From: JAEVLT01 sp050496765
Lineage (GTDB): Bacteria; Bacillota; Bacilli; Bacillales; Cytobacillaceae
Assembly (NCBI RefSeq): GCF_050496765.1
Contig: NZ_JBNWEO010000016.1
Coordinates: 1-49,081 of the forward strand
Length of the DNA: 49,081 bases
Direction of reading: 5' to 3'
Shown: positions 33,609 to 41,618 of the stretch, one piece after another
How the letters are laid out: each line of letters starts with the position of its first letter
How positions within the stretch are numbered: the first letter of the stretch is position 1
Position numbers and translations under genes: made by a program
The notes under the pieces: model-generated
Seen by the model: only the letters and a program-made list of their open reading frames with translations
What the model was told of the DNA's origin: nothing
The model's database searches: none

Positions 33609-34592
33609 TTGGAAAATGTATTTGATTATGAAGATATACAACTGATCCCTGCAAAATCAATCGTAAAAAGTCGTTCTGAATGTGATACATCTGTAACGTT
33701 TGGCGGACATACATTTAAATTGCCTGTTGTCCCGGCAAATATGCAGACCATTATTGACGAAAAAATCGCCGTATTTTTAGCGGAAAATGGATATTTTTAC
33801 ATCATGCACCGTTTTCAGCCGGAAAAGCGGCTAGCCTTTGTGAAAGAGATGAAAGCCCGCGGGTTAATCGCATCCATCAGCGTTGGGGTTAAAGAGGAAG
33901 AATATCGCTTCATTGAACAATTAGCGGAGGAACAGCTTTCACCTGAATATGTCACAATTGACATTGCACACGGCCACTCCAATGCCGTCATTGAGATGAT
34001 TCAACACATTAAAAAGCATTTACCGCAAAGCTTTGTGATTGCCGGAAATGTCGGAACTCCAGAAGCTGTAAGGGAACTGGAAAACGCTGGTGCAGATGCG
34101 ACAAAAGTAGGCATCGGCCCGGGAAAAGTATGTATTACGAAGATAAAGACCGGTTTTGGAACAGGCGGCTGGCAGCTGGCAGCACTGCGTTGGTGTGCCA
34201 AAGCTGCAAGCAAGCCGATCATTGCAGATGGAGGAATTCGTACCCACGGTGATATCGCGAAGTCAATTCGATTCGGAGCCTCGATGGTAATGATCGGATC
34301 CTTATTTGCCGGACATGAGGAATCACCAGGCGAAACAATCGAAAAAGACGGAAAGCTTTATAAGGAATATTTCGGATCAGCTTCAGAATTCCAAAAAGGG
34401 GAACGAAAAAATGTCGAAGGTAAAAAAATGTATGTGGAATACAAAGGTCCATTAATTGATACATTAATCGAAATGGAACAAGACCTTCAATCCTCGATAT
34501 CGTATGCAGGAGGAAACAAACTGGCTGCAATCCGCAACGTCGACTATGTCATTGTGAAAAACTCCATTTTCAACGGCGATCGAATTTATTAA
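33609..34592 (+). CDS. guaC: GMP reductase
   Basis: Converts GMP to IMP with NADPH, linking guanine to adenine nucleotide supply. The 327-residue TIM-barrel protein of the IMPDH family has the catalytic Cys in GIGPGKVCITK (C175) and IADGGIRTHGDIAKSIRFGA. The N-terminus ENVFDYEDIQLIPAKSIV agrees with B. subtilis GuaC as I remember it, which fixes the start as TTG 33609 (AGGGG upstream) rather than GTG 33600. It is PurR-controlled by the box pair upstream and ends in its own terminator. Confidence 0.95.
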   Translation: MENVFDYEDIQLIPAKSIVKSRSECDTSVTFGGHTFKLPVVPANMQTIIDEKIAVFLAENGYFYIMHRFQPEKRLAFVKEMKARGLIASISVGVKEEEYRFIEQLAEEQLSPEYVTIDIAHGHSNAVIEMIQHIKKHLPQSFVIAGNVGTPEAVRELENAGADATKVGIGPGKVCITKIKTGFGTGGWQLAALRWCAKAASKPIIADGGIRTHGDIAKSIRFGASMVMIGSLFAGHEESPGETIEKDGKLYKEYFGSASEFQKGERKNVEGKKMYVEYKGPLIDTLIEMEQDLQSSISYAGGNKLAAIRNVDYVIVKNSIFNGDRIY

Positions 34593-34614
34593 AAAAATGC
34601 AATCCTGCGAAAGA

Positions 34615-34646
34615 GAGCGGCAACCTGAATGGTGCCGCTCATTTTT
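34615..34646 (+). terminator. guaC terminator
   Basis: GAGCGGCA (34615-34622) pairs with TGCCGCTC (34633-34640), followed by ATTTTTGC. Confidence 0.8.
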
Positions 34647-34706
34647 GCTTACTTATGAATCGTGATTCTCGCGAACGAAAGTAAGCAAAAAACGTTAAAA
34701 AGAACC

Positions 34707-35078
34707 GGGCATTAGGAAAGCTACTAGTGACCGCTTTACCCTAAAAAATACGAGAGTCGGGCATTAGAAAAGCTACTAATGACCTTTCCACCCTTAAAAA
34801 CACGAGAGTCGGGCATTAGAGAAGCTACTAATGACCGTTCCACCCTTAAAAACACGAGAACCGGGCATTAGAGAAGCTACTAATGACCTTTCCACCCTTA
34901 AAAACACGAGAACCGGGCATTAGAGAAGCTACTAATGACCGTTCCACCCTTAAAAACACGAGAATCGGGCATTAGAAAAGCTACTAATGACCGTTCCCCC
35001 CTTAAAAATACGAGAAGCGGGCATTTGGGAAGCCACTAGTGACCGCTTTACCCCGAAAAATAAGAGAAGCGGGCATGC
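34707..35078 (+). repeat. Minisatellite 4: seven 52-bp units
   Basis: Units begin GGGCATTAG at 34707, 34759, 34811, 34863, 34915, 34967 and 35019, with a partial unit at 35071. The core CATTAG-N8-CTAATG is a 6-bp dyad. It is clearly related to minisatellite 2 (GGGCATTAGGGAAGC, TAATGACC shared), in the same orientation. Confidence 0.95.
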
Positions 35079-35133
35079 ATAGAGTCGTAAGAGGGAAAAC
35101 AAAAAAGAGAAAAAGCAATGCCGGAATTTTTTA

Positions 35134-35199
35134 GCTAATCACCAAAATTTATATCCGTAAATTCTGACCGCATAAGGGCAACTACGCCTCTGTCTTAGC
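35134..35199 (+). repeat. Dispersed repeat, copy 3
   Basis: AGCTAATCACCAAAATTTAT, ATCCGTAAATTCTGACCGCA, TAAGGGCAACTACGCCTCTG, TCTTAGC. It shares the AATTTATATCC-AAATTCTGA core and the GCATAAGGGCAACTACGCC tail with copies 1 and 2. It lies directly after minisatellite 4, just as copy 2 follows minisatellite 2. Confidence 0.72.
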
Positions 35200-35321
35200 A
35201 AGAATGCCTTTTAGTAAAAAGGGGTTACTTTCATACTTGCTACCAAACATGCGATTCTTTGGTATAGTTAGATTAACGAAAAATTATCACGATGCTATTT
35301 AGAAAGAAAAGGGGTTATTGT

Positions 35322-36980
35322 ATGCTGCAATGCCGTGAAGAAGTGCTGGATCTAACGAAACAACTTGTTACCATTGAAAGTATCGTTAATACAACTGGAG
35401 AAAAATGGATTGCCCAGTCTGTCTATAAGCTTATCTCCTCCTTCCGTTATTTTTCCCAAAACCCTGGCTGTCTAGCTTTGGAACAGACCGTAGATGATCC
35501 CAAGGAACGGTATAACGTACTTGCATTCGTAAAAGGAAAGAAAGGAAAAAGCAACCGAACGGTGATCTTAATGGGTCATCTGGACACCGTTGGGATCGAT
35601 GACTTCAATCATTTAAAAGAGCTGGCCTGCTTACCGGAAGAACTAATGGAAGCGTTTAAGAAAGAAGAAGAGCTTCCCCCTTCGGTCAAAGAACACTTAC
35701 ATTCCGGGGACTGGTTATTTGGCCGTGGCGTCCTTGATATGAAAAGCGGGGTTGCCAGCCATCTTTATCTTTTAAAATACTACTCAGAACATCGTGAAGA
35801 ATTGGATGGCAACCTTGTGTTCCTCGCTGAATGTGATGAGGAGGACAGCTCGCACGGTGTTCTTTCAGCATTAAAAACGTTAAAACGTTGGAAAAACGAG
35901 CATGGTTTTGACTATATAGCGGCCATCAATGCCGATTTTGTATCGCCTAGATTTGAAGGCGATGAAAATCGCTATCTTTATAAGGGTACTGTCGGAAAAC
36001 TGCTGCCTTCCTTCTTTATTACTGGGGCAGAAACACATGTCGGCTCAGCCTTTGAAGGACTGGATCCGAACTTTCTTGCCGCCGAGCTGACAAGGCAAAT
36101 TGACTACAATCCTGAACTTTGCAATGAAGCGTTTGGAGAAACGACCGTGCCGCCCGTTTCCTTAAAACAAACCGATTTAAAACCGTCGTATACAGTTCAA
36201 ACTGCCCTTTCTGCTTATGTTTACTATAATTTCTTTATCCATTCATGGTCACCGAAGGACGTACTTGAAAAGTTAAAAGAACAAGCAATCCTCGCCTTCT
36301 CTAACGCGCTTGTTTCTTTTGAAGAAAGGTATCGACAATATTGCAAAATAAGCGGCCAACCTTATGTACAGCCTTCATGGAAACCAAGAGTGCTGACTTA
36401 CGAAGAAATGGAACAAGCATTGCTTAAAGAAAATGGCGAAACGTTCACCATCCATTTGAATGAATTCAAAAAAAATCTGTTGAAAAATAACGAACTGGAT
36501 ACCCGCATGTTTGCCGCAAGAGTCGTGGAGGAAGCTTGGAAGTGGATGAAGGATAAAAGTCCGGCGATTATCCTTTTTTACTCATCCCTCTATTCGCCAA
36601 GAATCGAGTTAACAGGCAAAACAAGGGATGAACGCAATTTAATCAATGCGTTGGAAAAAGCGGTGGAAGAAATACAGCCAAATTATCCATATCCGATCGT
36701 AACCCGGAACTTTTTCCCATACATTTCCGATACGAGCTTTCTTGCTCTTAGTGATGATGAAGACGGCATTCATGCTGTTTCAAGCAATAACCCTGGATGG
36801 GGAACAAAACATTATGTCAACTATCAAGATATTCGCGACATCAATGTCCCTGTGATCAATATCGGACCTTATGGTAATGATGCCCATAAGAAATTTGAAA
36901 GAGTAGAAAAAACTTATTCACTGGAAATGGTGCCAAATCTTACAAACCTGGTGATCTCTAATTTGTTAAAAACCACGTGA
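35322..36980 (+). CDS. M20-family peptidase, RocB-like
   Basis: Zinc-dependent amidohydrolase/peptidase of 552 residues, close in length and motif order to B. subtilis RocB, linked to arginine use. Metal-binding motifs are VILMGHLDTVG, FGRGVLDMKSGVASH and LAECDEEDSS. The C-terminus NIGPYGNDAHKKFERVEKTY carries the last His. RocB proteins have an insert in the dimer domain and this one is long enough for it. ATG 35322 follows AAAGGGG; the upstream in-frame ATG at 35292 has none. It stands alone with no arginine genes nearby, so the substrate is uncertain. Confidence 0.85.
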   Translation: MLQCREEVLDLTKQLVTIESIVNTTGEKWIAQSVYKLISSFRYFSQNPGCLALEQTVDDPKERYNVLAFVKGKKGKSNRTVILMGHLDTVGIDDFNHLKELACLPEELMEAFKKEEELPPSVKEHLHSGDWLFGRGVLDMKSGVASHLYLLKYYSEHREELDGNLVFLAECDEEDSSHGVLSALKTLKRWKNEHGFDYIAAINADFVSPRFEGDENRYLYKGTVGKLLPSFFITGAETHVGSAFEGLDPNFLAAELTRQIDYNPELCNEAFGETTVPPVSLKQTDLKPSYTVQTALSAYVYYNFFIHSWSPKDVLEKLKEQAILAFSNALVSFEERYRQYCKISGQPYVQPSWKPRVLTYEEMEQALLKENGETFTIHLNEFKKNLLKNNELDTRMFAARVVEEAWKWMKDKSPAIILFYSSLYSPRIELTGKTRDERNLINALEKAVEEIQPNYPYPIVTRNFFPYISDTSFLALSDDEDGIHAVSSNNPGWGTKHYVNYQDIRDINVPVINIGPYGNDAHKKFERVEKTYSLEMVPNLTNLVISNLLKTT

Positions 36981-36984
36981 ACAT

Positions 36985-37012
36985 GACTGCAATCTGCTTT
37001 TTTGCAGTCTCT
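36985..37012 (+). terminator. Terminator after the RocB-like gene
   Basis: GACTGCAA (36985-36992) and TTGCAGTC (37002-37009) pair; the T run is short, so efficiency is uncertain. Confidence 0.55.
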
Positions 37013-37162
37013 TGCGATATGCTATAAAATTGACGTTGATCCTTTTATTGACTGATGCTATAGATTGGATACTCCGCAGATTAGGGAAGATGCGGAAAGT
37101 GAGTTTCTAGAGCGGAAGTCTATTGGAAAATTTTCGAAATTTAAAAAGGAGGAATGATATCG

Positions 37163-37879
37163 ATGATTTCACTAAAAGGTAAAACAGCTCTCATCACCGG
37201 GGCAGGCCGAGGAATTGGACGTTCAACTGCCCTTGCCTTAGCAAAAGAAGGTGTTAACCTCGGATTGATTGGCCGGACAATGTCCAATCTTGAAAGGGTA
37301 AGTGCCGAACTTGAGCAATATGATATAAAAGTTTCAGCAGCAGTAGCCGACGTAGCCGATCTAGAAGCCGTTCAGCATGCAGTTGAACATCTAAAAGGCG
37401 ATCTAGGCCCGATTGATATTTTAATCAACAATGCGGGAATTGCGAAATTTGGAGGCTTTCTCGATTTATCTCCTGAAGAGTGGGAAACCATTATTCGCGT
37501 AAATTTAATGGGTGTGTACAATGTAACAAGGGCAGTGTTGCCTGAAATGATTGAAAGAAAATCAGGAGATATTGTCAATATTTCTTCAACAGCCGGACAA
37601 AAAGGTGCACCAGTGACAAGTGCTTACAGCGCATCGAAGTTTGCCGTATTGGGGCTGACGGAATCGCTTGCGCTTGAAGTGAGAAAGCATAATATTCGCG
37701 TCACAGCCTTAACACCGAGCACGGTTGCCACTGACCTCGCTATCGAAACAAACTTGATCACCGGCAATCCTGAAAATGTAATGCATCCGGAAGATCTGGC
37801 TGAGCTTCTTGTTGCTGGCCTAAAACTTCATCCGCGCGTTTTTGTAAAAGCCGCAGGATTATGGTCAACCAATCCGTAA
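37163..37879 (+). CDS. yoxD: Short-chain dehydrogenase/reductase, YoxD-like
   Basis: NAD(P)-dependent oxidoreductase of 238 residues, annotated in relatives as 3-oxoacyl-ACP reductase-like. It has the Rossmann motif TGAGRGIGR (12-20), NNAG (89-92), Ser 142 and YSASK (Y155, K159). The C-terminus GLWSTNP and the stretch ISSTAGQKGAPVTSAYSASK match B. subtilis YoxD as I remember it. ATG 37154 is too close to GGAGG; ATG 37163 is well spaced. Monocistronic with its own terminator. True substrate unknown; it is not in a fatty-acid gene cluster. Confidence 0.88.
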   Translation: MISLKGKTALITGAGRGIGRSTALALAKEGVNLGLIGRTMSNLERVSAELEQYDIKVSAAVADVADLEAVQHAVEHLKGDLGPIDILINNAGIAKFGGFLDLSPEEWETIIRVNLMGVYNVTRAVLPEMIERKSGDIVNISSTAGQKGAPVTSAYSASKFAVLGLTESLALEVRKHNIRVTALTPSTVATDLAIETNLITGNPENVMHPEDLAELLVAGLKLHPRVFVKAAGLWSTNP

Positions 37880-37893
37880 TATGTAAAAGTAGA

Positions 37894-37919
37894 AGCAGGA
37901 CACCACTGTCCTGCTTTTT
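37894..37919 (+). terminator. Terminator of the YoxD-like gene
   Basis: AGCAGGACA and TGTCCTGCT form a perfect 9-bp stem with loop CCAC, then TTTTTA. Confidence 0.88.
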
Positions 37920-37966
37920 ATATTTTTAAAGAAAAGAAAACATTCTTTTTCTCCTCGCTTAAAAAA

Positions 37967-38004
37967 GAAAAAGGGCTTTCACAAAGAAGGTGAAGCCCTT
38001 TTTC
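37967..38004 (-). terminator. mqo terminator (bidirectional)
   Basis: GAAAAAGGGCTTTCAC pairs with GTGAAGCCCTTTTTC; A and T runs flank the stem, so it can act on both strands between convergent genes. Confidence 0.85.
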
Positions 38005-38053
38005 GATAGATTAATAAAACACATATCCTACGAAATTATGATTTGCATGATTT

Positions 38054-39586
38054 TTAATTGGTTACAAGAATTCGCTCCTCTGTCTGCAATGGCACGTTTG
38101 CGTTTAGGCCAAGCGTCTTCGCTGTTGAAACATGGATTTCGGCAAAAAGATCTGGGTTTTCCACTAATGACATACCATATGAAGGAATGATTTCTTTTAT
38201 TTTCGGTTCCCACTCATCCAGTTGCTGCGGGAAGCATTTTTTCATCACTTCAAGCATGACGGAAACGGCAGTAGAAGCACCAGGTGAAGCACCGAGCAAT
38301 GCAGCAATCGAGCCATCAGCGGCACTAATAACTTCTGTTCCAAACTGAAGCGTTCCTTTGCCGCCAGCCTCAGTATCTTTAATCACTTGGACACGCTGGC
38401 CCGCTACTACGATATCCCAATCTTCGCTTTTGGCGTTCGGAATAAATTCCCGCAGTTCTTCGATCCGTTGTTCTTTTGATAGCATTACTTGCTGGATCAA
38501 GTATTTTGTCAACGGAATGTTTTTTGCTCCTGCCGCCAACATCGTGATCACATTATTTAGTTTTACTGAACGCAATAAATCCAGATTTGAACCTGTTTTT
38601 AAGAATTTTGGCGAGAAACCTGCAAATGGTCCGAAGAGCAGGGATTTTTTGTTTTCGATATAGCGAGTATCCAGATGCGGAACGGACATTGGAGGCGCTC
38701 CAACTTTCGCTTTTCCGTACACTTTTGCATGATGCCGCTTTACAACATCCGGATTATTGCACACCAAGAACAAACCGCTTACCGGGAAACCGCCAATATG
38801 CTTGCTTTCAGGAATACCGGTTTTTTGCAGCAATGGCAAGGATCCTCCACCGGCACCGATAAAGACGAATTTTGCTGTATGGCGCTCAACTTCACCGCTC
38901 GCGTTGCGCACTTTCAATTCCCATCGGCCGTCACTCGTACGTTTCAGATCCTCAACCTGATGTTTGTATTGGATCTCAACGTTTTGATACTTTAAATAGT
39001 CAAACAATACGCGCGTTAAAGCTCCAAAATTCACATCTGTTCCAGAATCGATTTTTGTTGCGGCAATCGGCTCATCCGAAGTACGGCCTTCCATAATAAG
39101 CGGAATCCATTCTTTCAGTTTTTCATGATCATCGGAAAATTCCATCCCTTTAAAGAGTGGACATTTCGAAAGCGCTTCAAATCGCTTTTTCAAAAAGGCT
39201 ACATTTTTTTCCCCTTGCACCAAGCTTATATGAGGCAATGGCATGATAAAATCCCTTGGGTTATCGATCAGTTTCTTGCTTACAAGGTAGGACCAAAATT
39301 GCCTTGAAACCTGAAACTGCTCATTAATTTTTATTGCTTTGCTACTATCCAGCGATCCATCCGGTTTTTCGACGGTGTAGTTAAGCTCGCATAGCGCAGA
39401 ATGCCCCGTTCCTGCATTATTCCATTCGTTTGAGCTTTCCTCTCCGGCATTTTCAAGCTTCTCAAACACGGTAATTGTCCAGTCTGGCACTAATTCTTTC
39501 AAGAGTGTTGCCAAAGTCGCACTCATGATTCCAGCGCCGATTAAGATTACGTCTGATTTCGTTTGTCTGTTACTCATTTTTCCCAT
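38054..39586 (-). CDS. mqo: Malate:quinone oxidoreductase
   Basis: Peripheral membrane FAD enzyme that oxidises malate to oxaloacetate and passes electrons to the quinone pool. The 510 residues show the FAD motif ILIGAGIMSATLATLLKEL, the family sequence NNAGTGHSALCELNYT, FVFIGAGGGSLPLLQKTGIPE, and LLGASPGASTAVSVMLEV near the end. The length fits Mqo. ATG 39586 follows AAGGGG. The region 39587-39868 upstream should hold its promoter; I see no convincing operator there. Confidence 0.95.
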   Translation of the reverse strand: MGKMSNRQTKSDVILIGAGIMSATLATLLKELVPDWTITVFEKLENAGEESSNEWNNAGTGHSALCELNYTVEKPDGSLDSSKAIKINEQFQVSRQFWSYLVSKKLIDNPRDFIMPLPHISLVQGEKNVAFLKKRFEALSKCPLFKGMEFSDDHEKLKEWIPLIMEGRTSDEPIAATKIDSGTDVNFGALTRVLFDYLKYQNVEIQYKHQVEDLKRTSDGRWELKVRNASGEVERHTAKFVFIGAGGGSLPLLQKTGIPESKHIGGFPVSGLFLVCNNPDVVKRHHAKVYGKAKVGAPPMSVPHLDTRYIENKKSLLFGPFAGFSPKFLKTGSNLDLLRSVKLNNVITMLAAGAKNIPLTKYLIQQVMLSKEQRIEELREFIPNAKSEDWDIVVAGQRVQVIKDTEAGGKGTLQFGTEVISAADGSIAALLGASPGASTAVSVMLEVMKKCFPQQLDEWEPKIKEIIPSYGMSLVENPDLFAEIHVSTAKTLGLNANVPLQTEERILVTN

Positions 39587-39868
39587 CCTTATACCCCTTA
39601 GATTTGCAGAAAGGATGTTAGCGCTCCTTTAAAGCACCATTGTAAGCAAGAGCGCAACGAACCATACACCTTTTCTGAACCTGTTATAGCTAATTCTAGT
39701 GTACCACTATTATTTGATATATTGAAATATTTAATATTATTATAGTTATTATGCTATTAAAGCAGAAAAAATGATACTTGAAAGACAATTCTTTGTCAGA
39801 AGGCCCTTCAGCAAGCACCTCACATCAAAAAAATTAACCTTGAGTGCCGAAATTGGTATTAAAATCCT

Positions 39869-39946
39869 TTGACACACAGATAAAAATAATGTAGATTACC
39901 ACATATACGAACATTCCTTATAAATTATAACATAATATTCGTATTT
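39869..39946 (+). promoter_or_regulatory. Promoter with PurR box pair for the riboswitch operon
   Basis: TTGACA (39869-39874), 17-bp spacer, TAGATT (39892-39897). Two inverted PurBoxes follow: ATATACGAACATT (39903-39915) and AATATTCGTATTT (39934-39946), 18 bp apart. The layout is nearly the same as at guaC (33518-33595), so both loci should answer to PurR and PRPP. Confidence 0.82.
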
Positions 39947-39949
39947 TAG

Positions 39950-40022
39950 TTCTTCGTATAAATTTGGTAATATGGTCCAAAAGTTTCTACCAAACTACCG
40001 TAAATAGTTTGACTATGGAGAA
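39950..40022 (+). ncRNA. Purine riboswitch aptamer, guanine class
   Basis: P1 pairs TTCTTCGTA (39950-39958) with TATGGAGAA (40014-40022). P2 is TTTGG/CCAAA with the AATATGG loop. J2/3 reads AAGTTTCTACC, and P3 is CAAACTA/TAGTTTG around the invariant CCGTAAA. J3/1 is GACTATG. The specificity base is C (40013), the guanine/hypoxanthine version; adenine aptamers have T. All core positions I know from the xpt aptamer are kept, so it should bind guanine normally and switch genes off. Confidence 0.93.
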
Positions 40023-40101
40023 TAACAAGAAACGAATAGGAATGAACCCGGAGTATTCCGTGTTTTTCCTGATGCCCTCGTTTTTGTTTTTTCTGTATGT
40101 C

Positions 40102-40135
40102 AAACTCTAGTGAAAAACTAGAGTTTTCTTTTTTT
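40102..40135 (+). terminator. Riboswitch-controlled terminator
   Basis: AAACTCTAGT (40102-40111) and ACTAGAGTTT (40117-40126) make a perfect 10-bp stem, followed by TCTTTTTTT. The 5' arm (CTCTAGT) is complementary to ACTA-GAG in the aptamer's J3/1-P1 strand (ACTATGGAG), which gives an antiterminator when ligand is absent. Confidence 0.85.
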
Positions 40136-40186
40136 CACTTCAGCTTATACGAGTTCAATTTTCACATAACAGGGGAGGAAAAAGGA

Positions 40187-41044
40187 ATGGAAAAAACAAA
40201 TCAAACAAAATCCGTTTGGGGGGAAATAAAAGAGAACTACCGGTTATATTTATCTGCACTGCTGATTGTTCTCATTGCAGAGCTAATTGGAACGAAAAAG
40301 ATTCAGGCAGGCTCTGCTTTAATTGTGATCTATCCAATGCTTTTTGCCATTATAATAAGTGTTTTGCTCGGACGTGATTTACTGGGATTTTTTAAGGAAA
40401 AAGAAACAAAAAAAGCCTCGTCTCTTGTGCTAGTGGCGATTGCACCTTTTATGGCAAAAATTGGCGTGCTTGCCGGTTCAAATCTTCCAAAGTTAGTTGA
40501 TGTAGGGCCTGCTCTCGCTTTCCAGGAGCTTGGTCACGTGGGAACCATCATCTTTGCCCTTCCTATTGCATTATTGCTCGGTATTAAAAAGGAAGCAATT
40601 GGCGCAACTAGTTCCACCTGCAGGGATAAAGATTACGGACTTATTTGTCATCTATATGGGGCTGATTCCGCCGAAGCCAGGGGCGCCCTTTCCATTTATA
40701 TCATCGGTTTCTTAATCGGTACGATCTACATCGGGTTTTTAGCAAGCATTGTGGCAGCTACCCACCTTTTCCATCCTTTAGCCCTTGCAATGGCTAGCGG
40801 CGTTGGAAGCGGCGTAATGATGGCTGCAGCCTCCAGTACTTTGGCAACCATCTATCCTCACTATGCGGATCAGATTGTCATGCTGGCAGGTGCTAGTGAT
40901 ATGCTTTCTGCGATCATCGGAATTTATTTCACACTATTTATCTCTCTTCCGCTTACAAAGAAACTGTATTTCTGGCTAGAGCCTAGAATTAGTCCAAAAC
41001 GCACACGTGCGACTACTACCGTAAATGTTCGAAAGGCAGGTTGA
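40187..41044 (+). CDS. DUF3100-type membrane protein, candidate purine transporter subunit
   Basis: A 285-residue membrane protein with about eight hydrophobic segments. It is soluble only at the N-terminus (EKTNQTKSVWGEIKENYRLY) and the basic C-terminus. Notable parts are FQELGHVGTIIFALPIALLLG, GATSSTCRDKDYGLI and a Gly/Ala-rich helix (ASGVGSGVMMAAASSTLATI), which look like a substrate path. I assign DUF3100 from memory of this sequence type; it has no experimentally known function that I am aware of. ATG 40187 (after GGGGAGG) lies downstream of the riboswitch terminator. Its stop overlaps the start region of the next gene. Control by PurR and a guanine riboswitch implies a role in purine uptake. 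Confidence 0.75.
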   Translation: MEKTNQTKSVWGEIKENYRLYLSALLIVLIAELIGTKKIQAGSALIVIYPMLFAIIISVLLGRDLLGFFKEKETKKASSLVLVAIAPFMAKIGVLAGSNLPKLVDVGPALAFQELGHVGTIIFALPIALLLGIKKEAIGATSSTCRDKDYGLICHLYGADSAEARGALSIYIIGFLIGTIYIGFLASIVAATHLFHPLALAMASGVGSGVMMAAASSTLATIYPHYADQIVMLAGASDMLSAIIGIYFTLFISLPLTKKLYFWLEPRISPKRTRATTTVNVRKAG

Positions 41045-41049
41045 TTCAT

Positions 41050-41502
41050 ATGACGATGAGCATGAAGAATTGGGCAGTATCTCTATTACTTACATCCGCT
41101 ATTACAACCATAATTGCGAATCTTATCGGGAACCATATGTCGGTTACAGACTCGATTCCGGGTGTACTCATTTTATCGGCTATTGCCTTTATTGGAATAT
41201 TTATTGGAAAACTAGTTCCCTTAAAAATCCCTCCTATTGTTTATGTTGTTTTAATTGGATTAGCTGTAGCAAGCCCTATATCGCCAATTGCCAAACCCAT
41301 TATTGACTATACAGCGAAAATCTCTTTTATGGCTCCGATTACCATTGTCGGTACAATGGCTGGAATTGGACTGAATGTTAAATCCTTCCTCGGCCAAAGC
41401 TGGAAAATGCTTATCGTAGCCATTTTAGTCTTTACAGGAACATTCCTCATCCAGGCTATTTTTGCTCAAGTATTTTTGAATGTAACACACGCGTTAAACT
41501 AA
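41050..41502 (+). CDS. Small membrane partner of the DUF3100-type protein
   Basis: A 150-residue protein with about five hydrophobic segments, including PGVLILSAIAFIGIFIGKLV, PPIVYVVLIGLAV and MAPITIVGTMAGIGL. The in-frame TTG 41041 overlaps the previous stop; ATG 41050 with upstream AGGTTGAT is the better start. The tight linkage suggests that the two proteins form one transporter, with this as the second half. I recognise no characterised family. Confidence 0.75.
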   Translation: MTMSMKNWAVSLLLTSAITTIIANLIGNHMSVTDSIPGVLILSAIAFIGIFIGKLVPLKIPPIVYVVLIGLAVASPISPIAKPIIDYTAKISFMAPITIVGTMAGIGLNVKSFLGQSWKMLIVAILVFTGTFLIQAIFAQVFLNVTHALN

Positions 41503-41518
41503 TACTTACGATAAAGTG

Positions 41519-41540
41519 AAACTTCCATCAGTGGGAGTTT
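41519..41540 (+). terminator. Weak hairpin between transporter and amidohydrolase genes
   Basis: AAACTTCC pairs with GGGAGTTT (one G-U) around ATCAGT, then TTCC. Likely a partial terminator or processing site that lowers expression of downstream genes. Confidence 0.45.
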
Positions 41541-41618
41541 TCCTGCCCGCAAACGCGAGATAAATGGGGATGGGAGGACAGCTTGTTCTCCTTTCTCTCT
41601 TTTTACCGGAGGATAAAA

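Noticed and set aside
8308..35078. CRISPR arrays at the tandem repeats
   Set aside because: Units are repeated over their whole 52 or 21 bp with scattered changes. There is no fixed repeat alternating with unique spacers and no cas gene nearby.
37085..37125. Second copy of the GCGGAAAG-type Bacillaceae repeat
   Set aside because: GCGGAAAGTGAGTTTCTAGAG is similar but too diverged to call with confidence.
40097..40186. N-terminal extension of the DUF3100-type gene
   Set aside because: These codons cover the riboswitch terminator hairpin; ATG 40187 has a proper ribosome binding site.
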